Notes: generated from the sequence alone by a model not told the origin. DNA of 64,000 bases from Scandinavium manionii (GCF_024764775.1 NZ_JALIGC010000037.1:1-64000); one strand, 5' to 3'. Shown: positions 1 through 8,718, counted from the stretch's first letter. Made by a program: numbers and translations.

Positions 1-60
1 TTGCATGTGTTAGGCCTGCCGCCAGCGTTCAATCTGAGCCATGATCAAACTCTTCAATTT
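1..60 (-). rRNA. rrsC: 16S ribosomal RNA, 5' end only (rrnC position)
   Basis: The reverse complement of this stretch begins AAATTGAAGAGTTTGATCAT, the mature 5' end of enterobacterial 16S rRNA, so transcription runs leftward off the window. Only the first 60 nt are present. The neighbouring yieP-hsrA-rbsR order is the context of the rrnC operon in E. coli, which is the reason for the symbol. The identity as 16S is certain; the rrnC assignment rests on context. Confidence 0.97.
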
Positions 61-192
61 AAGTTTGATGCTCATGAATTAAACTTCGTAATGAATTACG
101 TATGTTCACTCATAAGACTTGGTATTCATTTAGTGTCCGGAGACATTAAGAATCCATGTCACTTTGAGTGCCCACACAGATTGTCTGATAAA

Positions 193-204
193 TTGTTAAA
201 GAGC
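193..204 (-). promoter_or_regulatory. rrn leader boxA antitermination site
   Basis: On the minus strand this reads GCTCTTTAACAA, the boxA element of ribosomal leaders that loads NusB/NusE (S10) and SuhB for antitermination. It lies about 130 nt upstream of the mature 16S end and downstream of both promoters. The same transcript between here and position 61 is the pre-16S leader that pairs with the 3' flank for RNase III processing. Confidence 0.85.
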
Positions 205-244
205 AGTGAGTTACGCGCTTTCGCTTGCTAACTCGAGGTCCCGT

Positions 245-272
245 ATAATACGTTTTCCTCATTCAGAGTCAA
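245..272 (-). promoter_or_regulatory. rrn P2 promoter
   Basis: On the minus strand a -35 TTGACT (267-272) and a -10 TATTAT (245-250) are separated by 16 bp. This matches enterobacterial rrn P2 promoters in sequence and in position, about 110 bp downstream of P1. P2 normally supplies basal rRNA transcription. Confidence 0.85.
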
Positions 273-364
273 GCAATTATTTTCGCTTTTCTCTGTCAGG
301 ATTTCCTGGGAAACCCTTCTGACCCGGCGGCTAGCGTGCCGTTGTTCCGTGTCAGTGGAGGCGC

Positions 365-392
365 ATTATAGGGAGTTCTGACGAGACGGCAA
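365..392 (-). promoter_or_regulatory. rrn P1 promoter
   Basis: On the minus strand a -35 TTGCCG (387-392) and a -10 TATAAT (365-370) are separated by 16 bp. They are followed by a GCGCC discriminator, typical of P1 promoters repressed by ppGpp/DksA. Upstream sequence (about 393-440) is A/T-rich, as expected for the UP element and start of the Fis region. The interval 393-543 otherwise holds only the upstream region of yieP. Confidence 0.85.
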
Positions 393-543
393 GAGGAAAT
401 TTGAATTAATTTTTCGTTCGCCCTTTTTTTCACCAAACCACTCATAAAAGCACCATTAATTGCTCTATCTGCTGTTTTTACCGCCGTATTTTGTCTCTGA
501 ATGGCATACTAGAAAGGTAATTCGATATGAAGGAAAGGCATCT

Positions 544-1248
544 ATGTCCTTGAGCGCGCAACAGCTGGCGGCACAAAAGAACATTTCATGGGTTCTTGCA
601 GAGAAACTGGCGCAGAAGATTTTAACCGGCGAATACCCGCCGGAGTGCATCCTCCCAGGAGAGATGGAGTTGGGCGAGCAGTTTGGCGTAAGCCGTACCG
701 CCGTGCGTGAAGCGGTGAAGACGCTGACCGCAAAAGGAATGGTTTTGCCGCGACCGCGTATTGGCACCCGAGTGATGCCTCGCAGCGACTGGAACTTCCT
801 TGATAAAGAATTGATATCCTGGTGGCTCACGGAAAGTAACTTTGAAGAAGTCGTGAAGCACTTCCTCGTTATGCGCAGCAGCCTTGAACCGCAGGCCTGC
901 TTGCTGGCGGCCACGCTCGGCAGCGCTGAACAAAAAGCCCGGCTGAATACATTGATGGAAGATATGGTCCACCTGAAGCGGCACTTTGACCGTCAGCGCT
1001 GGATTGAAGTGGATATGGCCTGGCACGAACAGATCTATGCAATGAGCTCCAATCCGTTTCTGACCTCTTTTGCTTCATTATTTCATTCTGTCTATCAGAC
1101 CTACTTTGCCGCCATCACGCAAAACGAAGTGGTGAAGCTCAGTCTCCACCAGGACATTGTGGATGCCATTCAGGAAAGCGATGGCCCTCGTGCCCGGCAG
1201 GCTTGCCTGGCACTGTTAACGGCCCCAAACACCCAGGCTACTCAATAG
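544..1248 (+). CDS. yieP: FadR-family GntR transcriptional regulator YieP
   Basis: This 234-aa protein closely resembles E. coli YieP. An N-terminal winged helix (about residues 15-80, including QFGVSRTAVREAVKTL) is followed by an all-helical FCD ligand domain with conserved Arg and His positions (MRSSLEPQ, DMAWHEQIY). The ATG at 544 was chosen over an upstream TTG-type extension because it matches the family N-terminus MSLSAQQLAAQKN and follows GGAAAGG. The stop codon touches the hsrA start, so the two genes form one unit. The ligand is unknown; regulation of hsrA is an inference from context. Confidence 0.93.
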   Translation: MSLSAQQLAAQKNISWVLAEKLAQKILTGEYPPECILPGEMELGEQFGVSRTAVREAVKTLTAKGMVLPRPRIGTRVMPRSDWNFLDKELISWWLTESNFEEVVKHFLVMRSSLEPQACLLAATLGSAEQKARLNTLMEDMVHLKRHFDRQRWIEVDMAWHEQIYAMSSNPFLTSFASLFHSVYQTYFAAITQNEVVKLSLHQDIVDAIQESDGPRARQACLALLTAPNTQATQ

Positions 1249-2649
1249 ATGACCGAGAAGAAATCACGCAGTATGGCCGGTTTGCCGTGGATTGCGGCGA
1301 TGGCCTTCTTTATGCAAGCGCTGGATGCCACCATTCTTAACACCGCGCTCCCCGCGATTGCCCATAGCCTTAACCGCTCCCCACTGGCGATGCAGTCGGC
1401 CATTATCAGTTACACCCTGACTGTGGCGATGCTTATCCCGGTCAGCGGCTGGCTGGCCGATCGCTTCGGTACGCGCCGCATCTTTATGATTGCCGTGAGT
1501 CTGTTTACCCTGGGCTCGCTGGCGTGCGCCCTGTCAGGTTCATTAACGCAGCTGGTTATCTTCCGCGTGATTCAGGGGGTCGGCGGAGCAATGATGATGC
1601 CCGTCGCCCGCCTGGCACTGCTACGAGCCTATCCGCGCAGTGAACTTCTACCGGTTCTGAACTTCGTGACCATGCCTGGACTGGTCGGCCCAATTCTGGG
1701 GCCGGTGTTGGGTGGTGTGCTGGTGACCTGGGCGAGCTGGCACTGGATTTTCCTGATTAACATCCCGATAGGCATCGCCGGACTGCTATATGCCCGCAAA
1801 TATATGCCGAATTTCACCACGCCACGCCGCAGATTTGATATGACCGGCTTCTTGCTGTTCGGCCTGAGTCTGGTTCTGTTTTCCAGCGGGATGGAGCTGT
1901 TCGGTGAGAAAATTGTCGCGACGTGGATAGCGCTGACCATCATAACGATTAGTGTTCTTCTATTACTGGCTTATATTCGCCATGCGCGCCGTCATCCCAC
2001 GCCACTCATCGCGCTACCGATGTTCAAAACACGCACCTTCTCCGTGGGAATTGTCGGCAACCTTGCCACCCGTCTCGGTACCGGCTGCGTTCCGTTCCTG
2101 ATGCCGTTGATGTTGCAGGTTGGGTTTGGTTATCCGGCGCTGATCGCCGGCTGCATGATGGCGCCCACCGCGTTAGGGTCGATTCTGGCGAAATCTACGG
2201 TGACGCAGGTCCTGCGTTGGCTGGGCTATCGTAAAACGCTGGTAGGGATAACGGTGTTTATCGGCCTGATGATTGCGCAGTTCTCGCTGCAGTCACCGTC
2301 CATGCCGGTGTGGATGCTGGTCCTGCCTTTATTCGTACTGGGAATGGCGATGTCGACGCAGTTTACGTCGATGAACACCATAACGCTGGCCGACCTGACA
2401 GACGAAAACGCCAGCAGCGGCAATAGCGTGCTGGCCGTGACGCAGCAGCTGTCTATTAGTCTTGGGGTGGCGATCAGCGCCGCAGTGCTGCGCTTTTATG
2501 AAGGGTTCGACGGCAGCAACACCGTGGAACAGTTCCACTATACCTTTATTACGATGGGTGCTCTGACGGTAGTATCCGCGGTAACTTTTATGCTGTTAAA
2601 ACCGAAAGATGGCCGCAATCTGATTAAAGAGCGGCACAAGAAAGCTTAG
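1249..2649 (+). CDS. hsrA: DHA2-family MFS exporter HsrA
   Basis: A 466-aa, highly hydrophobic major facilitator with about 14 membrane segments and the DHA2 motif layout: motif A-like GWLADRFGTRR near residue 67, and motif C-like GPILGPVLGG near residue 150. It resembles E. coli HsrA/YieO, a putative drug or metabolite exporter of the inner membrane. Its ATG immediately follows the yieP stop, implying translational coupling. It is convergent with rbsR and the two stop codons overlap by a few bases, leaving no room for a terminator. The substrate is unknown. Confidence 0.93.
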   Translation: MTEKKSRSMAGLPWIAAMAFFMQALDATILNTALPAIAHSLNRSPLAMQSAIISYTLTVAMLIPVSGWLADRFGTRRIFMIAVSLFTLGSLACALSGSLTQLVIFRVIQGVGGAMMMPVARLALLRAYPRSELLPVLNFVTMPGLVGPILGPVLGGVLVTWASWHWIFLINIPIGIAGLLYARKYMPNFTTPRRRFDMTGFLLFGLSLVLFSSGMELFGEKIVATWIALTIITISVLLLLAYIRHARRHPTPLIALPMFKTRTFSVGIVGNLATRLGTGCVPFLMPLMLQVGFGYPALIAGCMMAPTALGSILAKSTVTQVLRWLGYRKTLVGITVFIGLMIAQFSLQSPSMPVWMLVLPLFVLGMAMSTQFTSMNTITLADLTDENASSGNSVLAVTQQLSISLGVAISAAVLRFYEGFDGSNTVEQFHYTFITMGALTVVSAVTFMLLKPKDGRNLIKERHKKA

Positions 2650-3638
2650 GCCGAACCGCGCACCACCAGTTCGGGCGTCAGCTGCACACGCTGCTGTTTC
2701 TGCCCGGGCTGTGCCATTCGGTGAATCAATACGTCGATAGCCAGCTCACCCAGCTCATCTTTGGGCTGATGGATTGTCGTCAGCGGCGGCGTCATGTAGG
2801 CCGCCAGTTCGATATCGTCATAACCCACTACCGCCATATCACGCGGAATGTTAAGCCCCGCCTGGTACAACGCCTGATAAACCCCGACTGCCATCGCGTC
2901 ATTGCCCACAAACACCGCCTGCGGGGGTTCCGGCTGCGCCAGCAATGCCTGCATCGCCGTTAATCCGCCGCCAAATTCAAAATTGCTGGTAATAATGTAG
3001 CCATCGACAATCGGCAATCCGCTGCGTGCCATCGCTGCCTGATACCCTTCGAGGCGCAGACGCGCGGGCGTTTTGTCCAGCGGCCCGGCAATACAGGCGA
3101 TACGGCGATAACCTTTGTCGATCAGATACTGCGTCGCCATGTCCCCGCCAAGCAAAGAGTTATCCTGAATAATATCGCTGTCACCGTCGAACGGCGCCCA
3201 GTCCATCATCACCGTCGGTATAGAAGGATAACGCTGGACGATTTCCGGTGACGGCTGATGAGTTTCGGTACACAACAGCAATAAACCGTCGACGCGCTTT
3301 TGCATCAACGTTTCGAGATTACTGTTCATCCGCTGCTCGTCGCCTTCGGTGTTGCAAAGCACCAGGCTGTAGCCGCGTTCAAAGCAGCTGCGCTCGACGC
3401 CGCGAACCAGTTCCGAGTAAAACGGATTGGTACTGGCGGTGATCAGCATGCCGATAGTATGGGTCTGGTTGAGTTTGAGGCTACGCGCCAGGGCCGAAGG
3501 CGCGTAGTTAAGGCTTTTAATGGCGGCATTCACCTTTTCGGTGATGCTTTCGCTGACAAACCGGTCTTTATTAATGACGTGAGAGACCGTCGAAGTGGAA
3601 ACGCCCGCCAGGCGAGCAACATCCTTCATGGTAGCCAA
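2646..3638 (-). CDS. rbsR: ribose operon repressor RbsR (LacI family)
   Basis: A 330-aa LacI/GalR repressor with an N-terminal helix-turn-helix (VARLAGVSTSTVSHVIN) and hinge (NYAPSALARSL), then a periplasmic-binding-protein-like ribose domain. It represses the rbs operon from palindromes found at 8517-8532 and 8597-8612. The start is TTG at 3638: the internal ATG three codons later lacks the GGGG Shine-Dalgarno spacing, and the family N-terminus is MATMKDV. It is the last gene of rbsDACBKR, only 3 bp after rbsK. In E. coli RbsR also binds purine genes. Confidence 0.96.
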   Translation of the reverse strand: MATMKDVARLAGVSTSTVSHVINKDRFVSESITEKVNAAIKSLNYAPSALARSLKLNQTHTIGMLITASTNPFYSELVRGVERSCFERGYSLVLCNTEGDEQRMNSNLETLMQKRVDGLLLLCTETHQPSPEIVQRYPSIPTVMMDWAPFDGDSDIIQDNSLLGGDMATQYLIDKGYRRIACIAGPLDKTPARLRLEGYQAAMARSGLPIVDGYIITSNFEFGGGLTAMQALLAQPEPPQAVFVGNDAMAVGVYQALYQAGLNIPRDMAVVGYDDIELAAYMTPPLTTIHQPKDELGELAIDVLIHRMAQPGQKQQRVQLTPELVVRGSA

Positions 3639-3641
3639 GCG

Positions 3642-4571
3642 TTACCCCTGCTGACGTAAGAAGTCGTCGATCTCTTTGCGCCATGGAACAGAAGGCTGCG
3701 CTCCTTTGCGGGTCACGGCAATCGCCGCTGCCGCATGGGCAAAACGCAACGCTTCGGGTAATTCAGTGCCTTCCAGTAGCGCCGTCATCAGCGCGCCGTT
3801 AAAGGTGTCGCCCGCAGCAATTGTGTCGATGGCCTGCACTTTAAAGCCCGGCACGCGCTGGCCGTTCCCTCTCTGGCTGGCCCACACCCCGCGACTGCCG
3901 AGCGTAATAATGACCATGTCGATGCCTTTATCATGCAGCACCTGCGCCGCTTTTGCGGCATCCTCATCATTTTCGACTCGCACGCCCGTAAGCTTTTCCG
4001 CTTCGGTTTCGTTAGGAGTGATGATGTCCACCAGCGAAAGCAATTCGTCCGGCAGTTCACGAGCCGGAGCCGGATTAAGCGCCACGGTCGTCTGGTTGCC
4101 GTGCGCTATTTTTGCCGCCGCCAGAACGCTTTCCAGTGGCGATTCCAGCTGCATCAGCAGCGCATCGGCGCGGGCAATACGTTCTTTCTGCTCTGCGACT
4201 CGCTCCGTTGTCAGCGCGGCGTTTGCCCCTGCGTGAATACCGATGACATTCTCACCTTCACCATTAACGAAAATCAGCGCCACGCCGGTAGATTCACTCG
4301 CTACTACGCTCACTGGCGCAATGTCGATATTGTCGCTCGCCAGCTGCTTACGCACGCGTTCTCCGGTGTCGTCATCGCCGGTACAGGCGATAAAAGCGAT
4401 GTTCGCCCCGCTGCGTCCGGCGGCGACGGCCTGATTTGCGCCTTTTCCGCCAAACGCCACCTGATACTGGCTGCCTGTCACGGTTTCGCCTGGTCGCGGG
4501 AAAGATTCAAGGTTAAGAATGTGATCGGCATTGATACTGCCAAGGACGACGAGATTTCCTGCGGTTTTCAT
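3642..4571 (-). CDS. rbsK: ribokinase
   Basis: A 309-aa PfkB-family sugar kinase that phosphorylates D-ribose to ribose 5-phosphate, feeding the pentose phosphate pathway and PRPP. The family signatures are visible: the N-terminal GGKGANQAVAAGRSG sugar-binding loop, and the C-terminal DTIAAGDTFNGAL, which contains the catalytic Asp and the anion hole. The ATG at 4571 matches the E. coli length; an upstream extension would run through the rbsB-rbsK hairpin. It lies 109 bp downstream of rbsB, a gap occupied by a strong stem-loop. Confidence 0.97.
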   Translation of the reverse strand: MKTAGNLVVLGSINADHILNLESFPRPGETVTGSQYQVAFGGKGANQAVAAGRSGANIAFIACTGDDDTGERVRKQLASDNIDIAPVSVVASESTGVALIFVNGEGENVIGIHAGANAALTTERVAEQKERIARADALLMQLESPLESVLAAAKIAHGNQTTVALNPAPARELPDELLSLVDIITPNETEAEKLTGVRVENDEDAAKAAQVLHDKGIDMVIITLGSRGVWASQRGNGQRVPGFKVQAIDTIAAGDTFNGALMTALLEGTELPEALRFAHAAAAIAVTRKGAQPSVPWRKEIDDFLRQQG

Positions 4572-4680
4572 AATCATGAGTGTCCGATAAAGAGCGCCAC
4601 CGGGATTTCCGGTGGCGCATGCCACACTTTTCTTTTTAGATAGTCCCCTCAGGCTCTTGTTGGCCTGAATCGGTGATGAC
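4572..4680 (-). ncRNA. rbsB 3' UTR with strong hairpin (RbsZ-like region)
   Basis: The gap between rbsB and rbsK contains a perfect 10-bp stem with a 5-nt loop at 4594-4618 (GCGCCACCGG/CCGGTGGCGC), with no good U-tract after it on the minus strand. Such a stem protects the rbsB message and lowers rbsK expression. In E. coli the rbsB 3' UTR yields the Hfq-binding sRNA RbsZ. Equivalence here is inferred from position, not from sequence matching. Confidence 0.45.
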
Positions 4681-5571
4681 TTATTGCTTGATGACCAGCT
4701 TCAGGTCAACAGGATATTTGGCCTGAACCTTCTCACCTTTCAGCACCTTAGCAGCAACGTCAACGCCCTGGGCGCCGATTTGCTCTGGCAGCTGTGCAAT
4801 CGTCGCTGCCAGTTTGCCATCATTTACTGCCTTTTCGCCATCCGGAGTGCCGTCAAAACCGACGACCATCACATCTGATTTACCGGCAGTCTGCAGTGCG
4901 CGCAGTGCGCCCAGCGCCATTTCATCGTTCTGGGCGAAGACCGCTTTCACGTCCGGATGCGCGGTCAACAGGTTTTGCATGACGTTCAGACCTTTTGTAC
5001 GGTCGAAATCTGCTGGCTGGCTGGCCAGTACATCAAATTTGTGCGCCGCAACGGCCTGCTGGAAACCTTCGCCACGCTCGCGAGCAGCAGACGTCCCTGC
5101 AATACCCTGCAGTTCAATAACTTTCGCGCCTTCACCGGCTTTCTTCGCGATGTAGTCGCCTGCGATTTTGCCGCCCAGCACGTTATCAGACGCAATGTGG
5201 CTCACCACTTCGCCTTTAGACGCCTGACGGTCCAGCGTAATCACAGGGATCTTCGCCTGGTTTGCCATTTTCACGGCGTTACCCACGGCATCGGAATCGG
5301 TTGGGTTGATCAGCAGAATTTTGGTGCCACGTACGGTCAGGTCCTGAACGTTCGCCAGCTCTTTCGCCGGGTTGTTCTGAGAATCCAGTACCACCAGGTT
5401 GTAGCCCAGTTTGTCCGCCTCTTTCTGCGCACCGTCTTTCAGGGAAACGAAGAACGGGTTGTTCAGCGTTGAGATAACCAGCGCAATAGTGTCTTTCGCC
5501 ATTGCGTTAGCACTTACGGTGGCGCTCAGTGCCACAGCAGAAACCAGGGTAGCCAGTTTTTTCATGTTCAT
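4681..5571 (-). CDS. rbsB: D-ribose periplasmic binding protein
   Basis: A 296-aa type I periplasmic binding protein that captures ribose for RbsAC and also signals to the Trg chemoreceptor. A signal peptide is evident (Lys-Lys, then a hydrophobic core, ending ANAMA), so the mature protein should begin at Lys26. Conserved ligand-contact stretches include STLNNPFF, GTSAARERG and AQNDEMALGA. It is nearly identical to E. coli RbsB along its full length. It is probably the most abundant product of the operon, consistent with the stabilising hairpin after it. Confidence 0.98.
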   Translation of the reverse strand: MNMKKLATLVSAVALSATVSANAMAKDTIALVISTLNNPFFVSLKDGAQKEADKLGYNLVVLDSQNNPAKELANVQDLTVRGTKILLINPTDSDAVGNAVKMANQAKIPVITLDRQASKGEVVSHIASDNVLGGKIAGDYIAKKAGEGAKVIELQGIAGTSAARERGEGFQQAVAAHKFDVLASQPADFDRTKGLNVMQNLLTAHPDVKAVFAQNDEMALGALRALQTAGKSDVMVVGFDGTPDGEKAVNDGKLAATIAQLPEQIGAQGVDVAAKVLKGEKVQAKYPVDLKLVIKQ

Positions 5572-5598
5572 ATCTGAGATGTCCTGTTATGTCAGTTA

Positions 5599-6564
5599 TT
5601 ACTGCTTTTTGTTGTCTACCAGCACCGCCAGCAATATCACCACCGCTTTAACGATCATCTGGTAATAGGAGGAAACACCTAACAAATTCAAACCATTATT
5701 AAGGAAACCGAGAATCAATGCGCCGATCAGCGTCCCAACAATGCGACCTTTGCCGCCCGCCAGACTGGTTCCGCCCAGCACCACCGCCGCAATCGCGTCG
5801 AGCTCATAGCCGGTACCGGCCGTCGGCTGCGCAGACGACAGACGCGCCACTTCGATAATCCCCGCCAGTGAGGCCAACATGCCGCACAGCGAATAAACGA
5901 TAATTTTGACTTTATTGACGCTGATGCCGGACAGACGCGTTGCCGCTTCGTTACCGCCCAGCGCGTAGATGTAGCGACCCAGACGGGTGTGGTGCAGCAT
6001 GTACCACGCCGCGAGGAACACAATCGCCATGATCCACACCGGCGTCGGGATCCCCAGCGGACGGCCAATACCAAACCAGCCAAACACATCGGCATTGTCG
6101 GTAAAGCCCGTATTCACCGGACTGCCGTTGGTGTACACCATCGTCACCCCGCGCAGCAGCAGCATCATCACCAGGGTGGCGATAAATGCCTGCACGCGGC
6201 CTTTGGCGACAATCACGCCCGTCACTGCGCCAATCGCCGCACCTAGGGCCAACGCAGCCGCGACGGCCACCAGCGCATTCACTTCAATACCGACAATCGA
6301 CGCCGCAACCGCTCCGGTCAGGGCCAGCAACGAACCGACAGACAAATCGATACCGGAAGTCAGAATAACCAGCGTCATCCCCACCGCCATAATGGCGTTG
6401 ACCGAGGTCTGTTGCAGGATATTGAACAGGTTATTAACGGTAAAAAAGTTCGGACTCATGGTCGAGACAACGGCTATCAGCACCAGCAGAGCGATCAGTG
6501 ACTTTTGCTCCAACAGCCACGCTTTGGTGAAATAACGGCGACCAGCAACAGCCTGGGTAGTCAT
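5599..6564 (-). CDS. rbsC: ribose ABC transporter permease RbsC
   Basis: A 321-aa inner-membrane permease of the BPD_transp_2 family, forming the ribose channel as a dimer. The sequence is a run of about 8-10 hydrophobic segments, with the characteristic loop LTSGIDLSVGSLLAL near residue 70 and the ATPase-contact region around GGNEAATRLSGI near residue 200. Full length matches E. coli RbsC. It sits 5 bp downstream of rbsA and 27 bp upstream of rbsB. Confidence 0.97.
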   Translation of the reverse strand: MTTQAVAGRRYFTKAWLLEQKSLIALLVLIAVVSTMSPNFFTVNNLFNILQQTSVNAIMAVGMTLVILTSGIDLSVGSLLALTGAVAASIVGIEVNALVAVAAALALGAAIGAVTGVIVAKGRVQAFIATLVMMLLLRGVTMVYTNGSPVNTGFTDNADVFGWFGIGRPLGIPTPVWIMAIVFLAAWYMLHHTRLGRYIYALGGNEAATRLSGISVNKVKIIVYSLCGMLASLAGIIEVARLSSAQPTAGTGYELDAIAAVVLGGTSLAGGKGRIVGTLIGALILGFLNNGLNLLGVSSYYQMIVKAVVILLAVLVDNKKQ

Positions 6565-6569
6565 CTATC

Positions 6570-8075
6570 TTACTCCTGATTCACACGATTAAGCTTGCCC
6601 ACAGCGGCAGCCATCAATACTTCCTGGGTGGCCTGCTCGCGTGTGAATTCACCGCCGAGATGCCCTTCGTGCATCACCATGATGCGATCGCTCATGCCTA
6701 ACACTTCCGGCATCTCCGAAGAGACGAGAATGATGCTCAGGCCATCGGCTTTAAACTGGTTAATCAGCTGATAAATCTCTTTCTTCGCCCCTACGTCCAC
6801 ACCACGCGTTGGCTCATCAAGGATAAGCACCTTCGGGCGCGTCATCAGCCCTCGGGCAATCGCCACTTTTTGCTGATTACCACCAGAGAGCAAGCCAATC
6901 GCCTGCTCCATCGACGGCGTTTTGACATTGAACAGACGAATGAAATCGCTCACCGCCTGCTGTTCATCTTTATGCTTCAGGCCACCGCCCGCCTTGCTGA
7001 AATAGCGCAGCGCGGTCAGCGACATGTTCTCTTTTACTGACATGCCCAGCACCAGGCCGTCACGCTTGCGGTCTTCGGAGATATAAACGATGCCGTTGGC
7101 CAGACCGTCCTGCGGGGATTTGGTCACCACTTCATGGCCATCCAGCGTAACGTAACCACTACTACGCGGCAGTGCGCCGTACAAGACTTTCATCAGTTCG
7201 GTACGCCCGGCTCCCATCAGGCCCGCCACGCCGAGGATTTCCCCTTTGCGCAGCGTGAAGCTGACATTTTCCACACCCGGCCCACACAGGTTATCGACCT
7301 TCAGACGCACGTCGCCTGGCATTTTGTCGATGCGCGGATACTGGTCTTCGAGCTTGCGCCCGACCATCATTTCAATCAGTGAGTCTTCGGTGAGCGTCAC
7401 CACTTCGCGCTCGGCAATAAACTGGCCATCACGGAACACGGTCACGTCATCACAAATCTCGAAGATCTCTTTCATTCGGTGAGAGATATAAACGATGCCG
7501 CGGCCCTGGGATTTCAGCTCGCGAATGACGCGGAATAACGATTCGGTTTCGGTGTCGGTCAGCGCGTCCGTCGGTTCATCCATGATGATGACCTTCGACT
7601 CGAAGCTCAGCACTTTGGCGATTTCCACCATCTGCTGATCGCCAATCGACAGTTCACCCACCAGCCTGTCGCTTTTAAAGCGCAGGTTGAGCTTCGCCAG
7701 CAGTTTGTCTGCTTCGGCGTACATGGTTTTCCAGTCGATTTTGCCGAAGCGGTTGACGAATTCGCGGCCTAAAAAGATGTTCTCGGCGATGGTCAGCTGC
7801 GGGATCAGGTTCAGTTCCTGATGAATAATGCCGATTCCGGCTTCCTGCGACGATTTCGGCCCGGTAAAGGTCGCTTCCTGGCCCAGCCAATGTAGCGAGC
7901 CGGCATCTTTAGTGTAGATCCCGGTCAGCACTTTCATCATCGTCGATTTACCGGCGCCGTTTTCACCCACCAGCGCCATGACGCGGCCGGAGTAAACGTT
8001 CAGCGAGGCGCCGGAAAGGGCTTTTACGCCTGGGAAGGATTTATCGATCCCTTTGAGTTGCAGTAATGCGTCCAT
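6570..8075 (-). CDS. rbsA: ribose ABC transporter ATP-binding protein RbsA
   Basis: A 501-aa protein with two fused ATP-binding domains, as usual for sugar importers of the CUT2 class. The first half has a canonical Walker A, GENGAGKS (residues 37-44). The second half has a degenerate Walker A (GLMGAGRTE), but an intact signature (LSGGNQQK) and Walker B (VLILDEP). The ATG at 8075 gives the family length; the longer frame would start inside rbsD. It drives ribose uptake through RbsC and starts 7 bp after rbsD. Confidence 0.97.
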   Translation of the reverse strand: MDALLQLKGIDKSFPGVKALSGASLNVYSGRVMALVGENGAGKSTMMKVLTGIYTKDAGSLHWLGQEATFTGPKSSQEAGIGIIHQELNLIPQLTIAENIFLGREFVNRFGKIDWKTMYAEADKLLAKLNLRFKSDRLVGELSIGDQQMVEIAKVLSFESKVIIMDEPTDALTDTETESLFRVIRELKSQGRGIVYISHRMKEIFEICDDVTVFRDGQFIAEREVVTLTEDSLIEMMVGRKLEDQYPRIDKMPGDVRLKVDNLCGPGVENVSFTLRKGEILGVAGLMGAGRTELMKVLYGALPRSSGYVTLDGHEVVTKSPQDGLANGIVYISEDRKRDGLVLGMSVKENMSLTALRYFSKAGGGLKHKDEQQAVSDFIRLFNVKTPSMEQAIGLLSGGNQQKVAIARGLMTRPKVLILDEPTRGVDVGAKKEIYQLINQFKADGLSIILVSSEMPEVLGMSDRIMVMHEGHLGGEFTREQATQEVLMAAAVGKLNRVNQE

Positions 8076-8082
8076 GATGGCC

Positions 8083-8502
8083 TCAGAAAGTGACGCCAGC
8101 ACAGAGAATGATATTCGCATACGGGGAGCATTCCCCGCTGCGAATCACCGCCTGACTGTCTGCGGTTTGTAATTTGAACTGCTCGTGTGTGGTGTAACGA
8201 ATTTCAATGGTGTTTCCCTGGTGTTGCTGCAGCTGCTCGAGGTGATTGAGCAACGTTTCGTGGAGCTGCGGATTGTGGGTTTTGATTTCCGCGGCGAGAA
8301 TTGCCGTCTCAACCTGCATTTCGGTCGTCACCACTTCCAGCACCTGCATAAATCCAGGCACCCCTTGGGTTAAGGCCATATCAATGCGCTGTGTACTGTG
8401 TGGGACAGGCAAGCCTGCGTCACAAACCACCAGCGTATCGGTATGCCCAAGACGGGAAATGACCGAGGAAATATCAGCGTTGAGTACCGTACCTTTCTTC
8501 AT
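8083..8502 (-). CDS. rbsD: D-ribose pyranase
   Basis: A 139-aa RbsD/FucU-fold enzyme that interconverts the beta-pyranose and beta-furanose forms of ribose so that ribokinase receives its furanose substrate. The conserved HTDTLVVCDAGLP motif near residue 20 carries the catalytic His20, and the C-terminal Tyr-Ala-Asn (SPYANIIL) is also conserved. It is the first gene of rbsDACBKR, and the promoter region with RbsR operators lies just upstream. Confidence 0.97.
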   Translation of the reverse strand: MKKGTVLNADISSVISRLGHTDTLVVCDAGLPVPHSTQRIDMALTQGVPGFMQVLEVVTTEMQVETAILAAEIKTHNPQLHETLLNHLEQLQQHQGNTIEIRYTTHEQFKLQTADSQAVIRSGECSPYANIILCAGVTF

Positions 8503-8516
8503 CGTTCTGCTCCACT

Positions 8517-8532
8517 AGCGAAACGTTTCGCT
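8517..8532 (-). promoter_or_regulatory. RbsR operator, promoter-proximal
   Basis: A perfect 16-bp palindrome, AGCGAAACGTTTCGCT, 15 bp upstream of the rbsD start codon. It is identical to the known RbsR operator core. Occupancy would block transcription start or early elongation of the rbs operon. Confidence 0.88.
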
Positions 8533-8596
8533 GGAGATAAGTCTAATCCCAATAGCGTACAGAAAACCACCATCAGGTTGCAGAAGTGTGATCGGT

Positions 8597-8612
8597 ATCG
8601 AAACGTTTCGCT
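8597..8612 (-). promoter_or_regulatory. RbsR operator, upstream copy
   Basis: A second copy, ATCGAAACGTTTCGCT, keeps the complete central 12 bp and has one altered outer position. Its centre is 80 bp from that of the proximal site. The rbs core promoter should lie between the two, since A/T-rich TTAGACTTATC-like sequence is found there. Two sites suggest repression by looping. Confidence 0.7.
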
Positions 8613-8640
8613 AAGTGAAATTATCAGGAAGTCAGAGAGT

Positions 8641-8667
8641 AGTCAGGTGGCGCTTCGCTTGCCCGGC
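8641..8667. repeat. degenerate REP-like palindrome
   Basis: GGTGGCGC-TTCG-CTTGCCCGGCC resembles a REP (PU) unit with its G/C-rich imperfect stem and TTCG loop. It lies between the rbs control region and the kup terminator. One unit only, with mismatches. Confidence 0.5.
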
Positions 8668-8673
8668 CCCACT

Positions 8674-8702
8674 AAAAAAATACCCGGCAAGAATGCCGGG
8701 CA
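8674..8702 (-). terminator. kup rho-independent terminator
   Basis: On the minus strand GCCCGGC-ATTCTT-GCCGGGT forms the stem and is followed by seven T residues. It begins 17 bp past the kup stop codon and separates kup from the rbs promoter region. Confidence 0.9.
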
Positions 8703-8718
8703 TATTATTGAGGATGAG

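Noticed and set aside
1..231. 76-codon plus-strand frame over the 16S rRNA 5' end and leader
   Set aside because: It lies antisense to rRNA and its leader, so it is not a gene.
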